Below, one piece after another: positions 7,875 to 10,484 of a stretch of DNA of 10,484 nucleotides. The notes beneath the pieces are model-generated. The model had not been told where the DNA came from, made no database searches, and was given only the letters and a program-made list of their open reading frames with translations. The first letter of the stretch is position 1. Every line of letters begins with the position of its first letter. Origin of the DNA: Planctomycetia bacterium (lineage in GTDB: Bacteria; Planctomycetota; Phycisphaerae; Phycisphaerales; UBA1924); contig SXOY01000230.1 of the NCBI GenBank assembly GCA_005776545.1, forward strand, positions 1 to 10,484, read 5' to 3'. Both the position numbers and the translations under genes were made by a program.

Positions 7875-8362
7875 TACAGGGAATCCCCGAGTTGTTCTAC
7901 AAGCCGTTCAATGTAGCGCCACGCATTCAGTTGTTTTCGAATCTCCAAATCTGGCAAGGGAGTCTGCCGGAACAAAGCTGCGATCTTTGCGGTGTAGGCC
8001 TCTCGCTCCCGTGCGGCCCACTCTTTCCAGAAGTTGAGTTCATTGGCTGAGCGTGTCGCAATTTGGGATTCAATTTCTTCGCGCGTTTCCAGAATCTGCA
8101 TCAGAAACCCATCAGGCAGGGTCCGGTCCGCCTCTTTCGCCGGTCCACCAATCGCCGCCAGCAGCGCGTTGGCGCGGGACTCGGGGTGTACGAGAATCGC
8201 CTTGGCATCATTAAGTTCCGCAGAGCGTTGCGACGCCTCGTTCTCATCGCCCATCAAGTCTGGATGGCAAAGGGCCGACCGTGCCAAATAGGCATTTTCG
8301 ATAGCCTGGCTCGACAGTTCGAAACTGCGGGGAAGTCCCAGGATGGCAAATGGATCAGGCAT
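7874..8362 (-). CDS. hscB: HscB-type J-domain co-chaperone for Fe-S cluster assembly
   Basis: A 162-residue cytosolic protein. HscB/Jac1 brings the scaffold IscU to the Hsp70 HscA and stimulates its ATPase. The J domain (1-~72) starts PDPFAILGLPRSFELSSQAIENAYL and carries the HPD triad at 33-35 (LCHPDLMG). SAELNDAKAILVHPESRANALL follows, as in HscB. The C-terminal domain (~80-162) has the HscB hallmark DGFLMQILETREEIES (84-99), the region that contacts IscU, and ends in a helical IERLVEQLGDSL. No N-terminal zinc-binding Cys pairs are present, unlike some eukaryotic homologues. No iscS, iscU, hscA or fdx lies in the window, so it is detached from a classical isc cluster here. It heads the minus operon and is divergent from the racemase-like gene. 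Confidence 0.88.
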   Translation of the reverse strand: MPDPFAILGLPRSFELSSQAIENAYLARSALCHPDLMGDENEASQRSAELNDAKAILVHPESRANALLAAIGGPAKEADRTLPDGFLMQILETREEIESQIATRSANELNFWKEWAAREREAYTAKIAALFRQTPLPDLEIRKQLNAWRYIERLVEQLGDSL

Positions 8363-8399
8363 TGCGAAGTATTGAGTCCAAATTCAGAAACACGGGCGG

Positions 8400-8414
8400 G
8401 TATCGAGGCGATAC
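8400..8414. promoter_or_regulatory. Perfect inverted repeat in the divergent hscB/racemase promoter region
   Basis: GTATCG (8400-8405), 3-base spacer AGG, then CGATAC (8409-8414). The arms are exact reverse complements. It lies in the 66-base intergenic region between two divergent genes and overlaps the weak -10-like TACACT (8412-8417) on the plus strand. A dimeric repressor or activator site is plausible, but no regulator is encoded nearby. There is no U-tract, so it is not a terminator. Confidence 0.4.
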
Positions 8415-8428
8415 ACTAGCAGAACCGT

Positions 8429-9118
8429 ATGACAAAACACATCGGCATAGTGGGCGTGAGTCCCGAAGGCGCAGCGATTTTCTACCGCCAGTTATCGCGT
8501 CAATGCGATCGACTTCTTGGGCCAAGCGACCACCCGCGCGTAAGCCTTCATGCCGAGCCAATCGAAGACTATCTGATAGCCATTCGCAAACACGATTGGC
8601 TCGCGGTTGGCCGCCTTCTGCGGCGGTCTGCCGAGGTTCTGGCCAAATGTGGGTGCGAGGTCGTAACAACCCCTGACAATGCAGTGCAACATGGCGTCCA
8701 TATTGCCGCATCAGGTTCTCCCATCCCATGGATCACCATGACCGATCTGGTCGCGGGTGCGATCGAAGCCGACAAACGCAAGCGGATCGGAATTCTGGGG
8801 ACAAAATGGGTGACAACCGGCGCAAGTTACCAAACCGCGCTAGGACTGAAAGGCATCGAGGTCTACGCCCCTGAATCTGATGATGCCGATTCGCTCCATC
8901 GCATTATTGTTGAAGAACTCCTCCACGGCGAAATCCGTCCCGAATCGCGCCAAGCCGTGATCGGAATCATCCATCGTATGAAACTGCGCGAATGCGATGG
9001 CGTCGTGCTTGCATGCAGCGAAGCACCCATGCTGGTCACACGCGAAAACTCGCCACTCCCGGTGTATGACGCCGGCGATATTCTCGCCGAAGGTACTATC
9101 CGCCGCGTACGAGCCTAA
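8429..9118 (+). CDS. Aspartate/glutamate racemase-family protein with one catalytic Cys replaced
   Basis: A 229-residue cytosolic protein with the two-domain Asp/Glu racemase fold. The N-terminus IGIVGVSPEGAAIFYRQL corresponds to the family GGMGPEAT-type start. The first half runs to CGCEVVTTPDNAVQHG (74-89). The second half starts RIGILGTKWVTTGASYQTAL (119-138) and holds GVVLACSEAPMLV (191-203). In cofactor-independent racemases two Cys act as acid and base. The second is present (C196, in VLACSEAP), but the first, normally in PCNT, is Asp83 (PDNA, codon GAC). A one-Cys enzyme with Thr at that position is known (E. coli YgeA), so activity on one enantiomer, or a different reaction, is possible. 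It begins at ATG 8429 with only a weak upstream Shine-Dalgarno, stands alone on its strand, and ends 3 bases from the convergent secreted-protein gene. Confidence 0.85.
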   Translation: MTKHIGIVGVSPEGAAIFYRQLSRQCDRLLGPSDHPRVSLHAEPIEDYLIAIRKHDWLAVGRLLRRSAEVLAKCGCEVVTTPDNAVQHGVHIAASGSPIPWITMTDLVAGAIEADKRKRIGILGTKWVTTGASYQTALGLKGIEVYAPESDDADSLHRIIVEELLHGEIRPESRQAVIGIIHRMKLRECDGVVLACSEAPMLVTRENSPLPVYDAGDILAEGTIRRVRA

Positions 9119-9121
9119 TAG

Positions 9122-9934
9122 TCATTTCTTCGGTGCGTCTTTGGAAGCCGGAGCGGCGACCGGTGCTGCCGCGGCGGGTTCAGGGGCTTTTTCGCCCACT
9201 GGCTTTTCGAAACTGACTTTCCGCTCTGTGTTCGCTTCAACAGTCTTGAACGCAGAGATAATCTCCATGTCCCCCAACTTCTGAACAAATTTCGCAGGCG
9301 TCTTCACGCCCGCAACATCGCGGTAATCTTCAAAAATCGTCAAAAGGAACTGCTTCGTTGGCTTGCCATCCGCCGCTGGTGGGCCATCAACAGTTTCGCG
9401 TACTCCAAGTTCCAGCCAGGTCTTGGGGTCAAAGAAAATTGAACGGGCAGTACCGCCAATCGTCTTGCAACTCACTTCCAATGCCGCCTTGCCTTCGAAT
9501 GTCGTATCACCAACGGTCTTGACATCGGTATAGCGAGTCTTCCATTCCAGGTCGCCATACATCAGCGCCGAATCGATGACGCTAGCAGCTTCGGCGCCGG
9601 TGAGAACTTTGACAACACCATTGGCATCAACAGACCACGCGTCCTTCCCGTCATAGCCCTGTGCAAACGTCCCTTGCCCAAGCGTCTCAACTTCTGCATA
9701 ACTCAAGTTTGGAGCCTTCTGCCACGCAGTCATTCGAGAAATTGACTTTGCTCTCTTGTTCTCCATCGTGCCATCAAAGTACCGCGTGTTTACCGCGCGA
9801 ATGGCCTGCTCGCCACCAATGGCCTTGACATAATCCTCAAAAACCTTTTCTGGCGCGGGAGGTGCCGCCAACGTGGACAAAGTCGTAAGGCTTGCTGCGA
9901 GAACTGTGGCGGTTTTGAAAAGAAATGAGGGCAT
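9122..9934 (-). CDS. Secreted LolA-like (outer-membrane lipoprotein-sorting fold) protein
   Basis: A 270-residue exported protein. A Sec signal peptide (MPSFLFKTATVLAASLTTLSTLAA, likely cut around A24) precedes a domain (~29-245) built like the LolA/LppX half-barrel. Its cues are the opening helix VFEDYVKAIGGEQAIRAVNT, strands with GYDGKDAWSVDANG (93-106), SIFFDPKTWLELGVRE (165-180) and FEDYRDVAGVKTPAKFVQKL (201-220). These are typical of lipoprotein-sorting-like proteins common in Planctomycetes and Acidobacteria, which are often uncharacterised. The C-terminus (~247-270) is an Ala/Pro/Lys low-complexity tail. There is no lipobox. It may bind a lipid or hydrophobic ligand in the periplasm, which is inferred. 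A good Shine-Dalgarno and a strong promoter precede it, so it is probably well expressed as a single gene. Confidence 0.75.
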   Translation of the reverse strand: MPSFLFKTATVLAASLTTLSTLAAPPAPEKVFEDYVKAIGGEQAIRAVNTRYFDGTMENKRAKSISRMTAWQKAPNLSYAEVETLGQGTFAQGYDGKDAWSVDANGVVKVLTGAEAASVIDSALMYGDLEWKTRYTDVKTVGDTTFEGKAALEVSCKTIGGTARSIFFDPKTWLELGVRETVDGPPAADGKPTKQFLLTIFEDYRDVAGVKTPAKFVQKLGDMEIISAFKTVEANTERKVSFEKPVGEKAPEPAAAAPVAAPASKDAPKK

Positions 9935-9940
9935 GAGGTA

Positions 9941-9945
9941 CTCCT
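9941..9945 (-). promoter_or_regulatory. Shine-Dalgarno AGGAG of the LolA-like gene
   Basis: On the minus strand AGGAG lies 6 bases before the ATG at 9934-9932. It is the best ribosome-binding site in the window and fixes the start of this gene. Confidence 0.75.
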
Positions 9946-10054
9946 GTTGGATGGGTATACGAGAAATGCTGCAAGGTGTTCGGTGTTATCGGTAGATCGC
10001 CGCAGAGGGGTTAGGAGAGCATTGGGGCAGACGGTTGAGGGAAGCGCTCCAGCT

Positions 10055-10083
10055 GTTATAGGACTGCCGCGAAATGCTGTCAA
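10055..10083 (-). promoter_or_regulatory. Strong sigma-70 type promoter for the LolA-like gene
   Basis: On the minus strand a perfect -35 box TTGACA (10083-10078) is followed by a 17-base spacer and the -10 box TATAAC (10060-10055), 5 of 6 to TATAAT. Transcription should start near 10048, giving a leader of about 114 bases before the ATG at 9934. The 195-base gap 9935-10129 holds this promoter and leader. I see no convincing terminator, riboswitch or small gene in it. Confidence 0.7.
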
Positions 10084-10129
10084 CATAGCAAATGGGATTG
10101 GTGGCAGTCGGGCCCACAGGAATCCGGTA

Positions 10130-10484
10130 TCAACGGCTTACAATAAGCACAATATTGAAAATCACGGAGACAATCAGCAGCGCGCCGAGCAACCAGATGA
10201 GCCAGGGGCGAACCGAGTGAGCGTTTGCAACGCCTTGATCGCTTGCGAGTTCGGCGGGGGCGGCGGCTTCTGCTTGAGCCAGCCCCGCAAGATCGGCACC
10301 CTTGAAATCTTTGTGAGCAAGTGGTGGCGACTTGCCCTCTCGCACGAACTTTAGATCCAGGATAATGTCGCGGCAATTTTGGTATCTCGCGGCGGGATCT
10401 TTTGCCATCATCATTTCAATGGCTTCAGAAATGCCAGCGGAAAGTCGCGAGTTAATGTGATCGGGAGCGACAAGCTCGGCCTTC
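10130..10484 (-). CDS. Eukaryote-like Ser/Thr protein kinase, C-terminal end (truncated by window edge)
   Basis: The frame is open to the right edge; 118 residues are visible and the N-terminal part lies outside the window. The start of the visible part, KAELVAPDHINSRLSAGISEAIEMMMAKDPAARYQNCRDIILDL, is the end of a Hanks-type kinase domain (subdomain XI with the conserved Arg in DPAARYQ). A linker of ~45 residues, rich in Ala, follows. The C-terminus is one hydrophobic segment, WLIWLLGALLIVSVIFNIVLIV, then SR and stop (TGA at 10132-10130). So the kinase lies in the cytosol and is held by a C-terminal membrane anchor with no external sensor domain. An ATG at 10414 lies inside the kinase domain and is not a real start. 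The kinase type is clear; targets are unknown. The stop is ~195 bases upstream of the LolA-like gene on the same strand. Confidence 0.85.
   Translation of the reverse strand, partial: KAELVAPDHINSRLSAGISEAIEMMMAKDPAARYQNCRDIILDLKFVREGKSPPLAHKDFKGADLAGLAQAEAAAPAELASDQGVANAHSVRPWLIWLLGALLIVSVIFNIVLIVSR

Noticed and set aside
8389..8417. Plus-strand promoter for the racemase-like gene using TACACT
   Set aside because: No acceptable -35 box lies 16-18 bases upstream, so it is too weak to annotate.
9975..9987. GGTGTT-C-GGTGTT direct repeat in the leader of the LolA-like gene
   Set aside because: Only two short copies. This is expected by chance and has no clear role.

Overview
This is chromosomal housekeeping DNA from a moderately GC-rich bacterium. 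I see no mobile element, CRISPR array, tRNA or rRNA gene. The mix suggests Planctomycetota, perhaps the Phycisphaerae: an IF2 with a Gly/Arg/Pro-rich N-terminal region and an unusual switch I, a DUF1015 protein, tandem CNNM/CBS proteins, and a eukaryote-like Ser/Thr kinase beside secreted proteins of unknown role. That placement is an inference from protein style, not from a marker gene.

Left block, plus strand, 1-3767: the 3' part of infB (its start lies off the left edge), then a DUF503/YlxP gene, rbfA, and a cysteine-free protein with a degenerate HhH-GPD (endonuclease III-like) fold and a Lys/Pro tail. The infB-ylxP-rbfA order is the classical translation/ribosome-assembly cluster, also seen in Bacillus. 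The rbfA start overlaps the ylxP stop, and the fourth gene's start overlaps the rbfA stop, both as ATGA, so these three look translationally coupled. A DUF1015 gene follows at 3806-5152. It has its own near-consensus promoter, placed so that transcription should start on the A of its ATG, which predicts a leaderless mRNA.

Middle block, minus strand, 8362 down to 5164: a tight four-gene operon of hscB, two different CNNM/CBS membrane proteins (the first with and the second without the CorC_HlyC domain), and a lipoprotein thioredoxin. The junctions are a 1-base overlap, a 4-base overlap and a 12-base gap. It combines an Fe-S co-chaperone with putative divalent-cation transporters and an envelope thiol protein.

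Right block: an Asp/Glu racemase-family gene on the plus strand (8429-9118) diverges from hscB across 66 bases that hold a perfect 6-base inverted repeat. Its first catalytic Cys is replaced by Asp. A secreted LolA-like protein (minus strand, 9934-9122) has a strong sigma-70 type promoter about 120 bases upstream. The C-terminal end of a Ser/Thr protein kinase (minus strand), ending in a membrane anchor with almost nothing beyond it, runs off the right edge.

The best leads are the degenerate HhH-GPD protein in the ribosome-assembly operon, the predicted leaderless DUF1015 transcript, and the racemase-like protein with one catalytic Cys missing. I do not see a clear new defence or mobile system.
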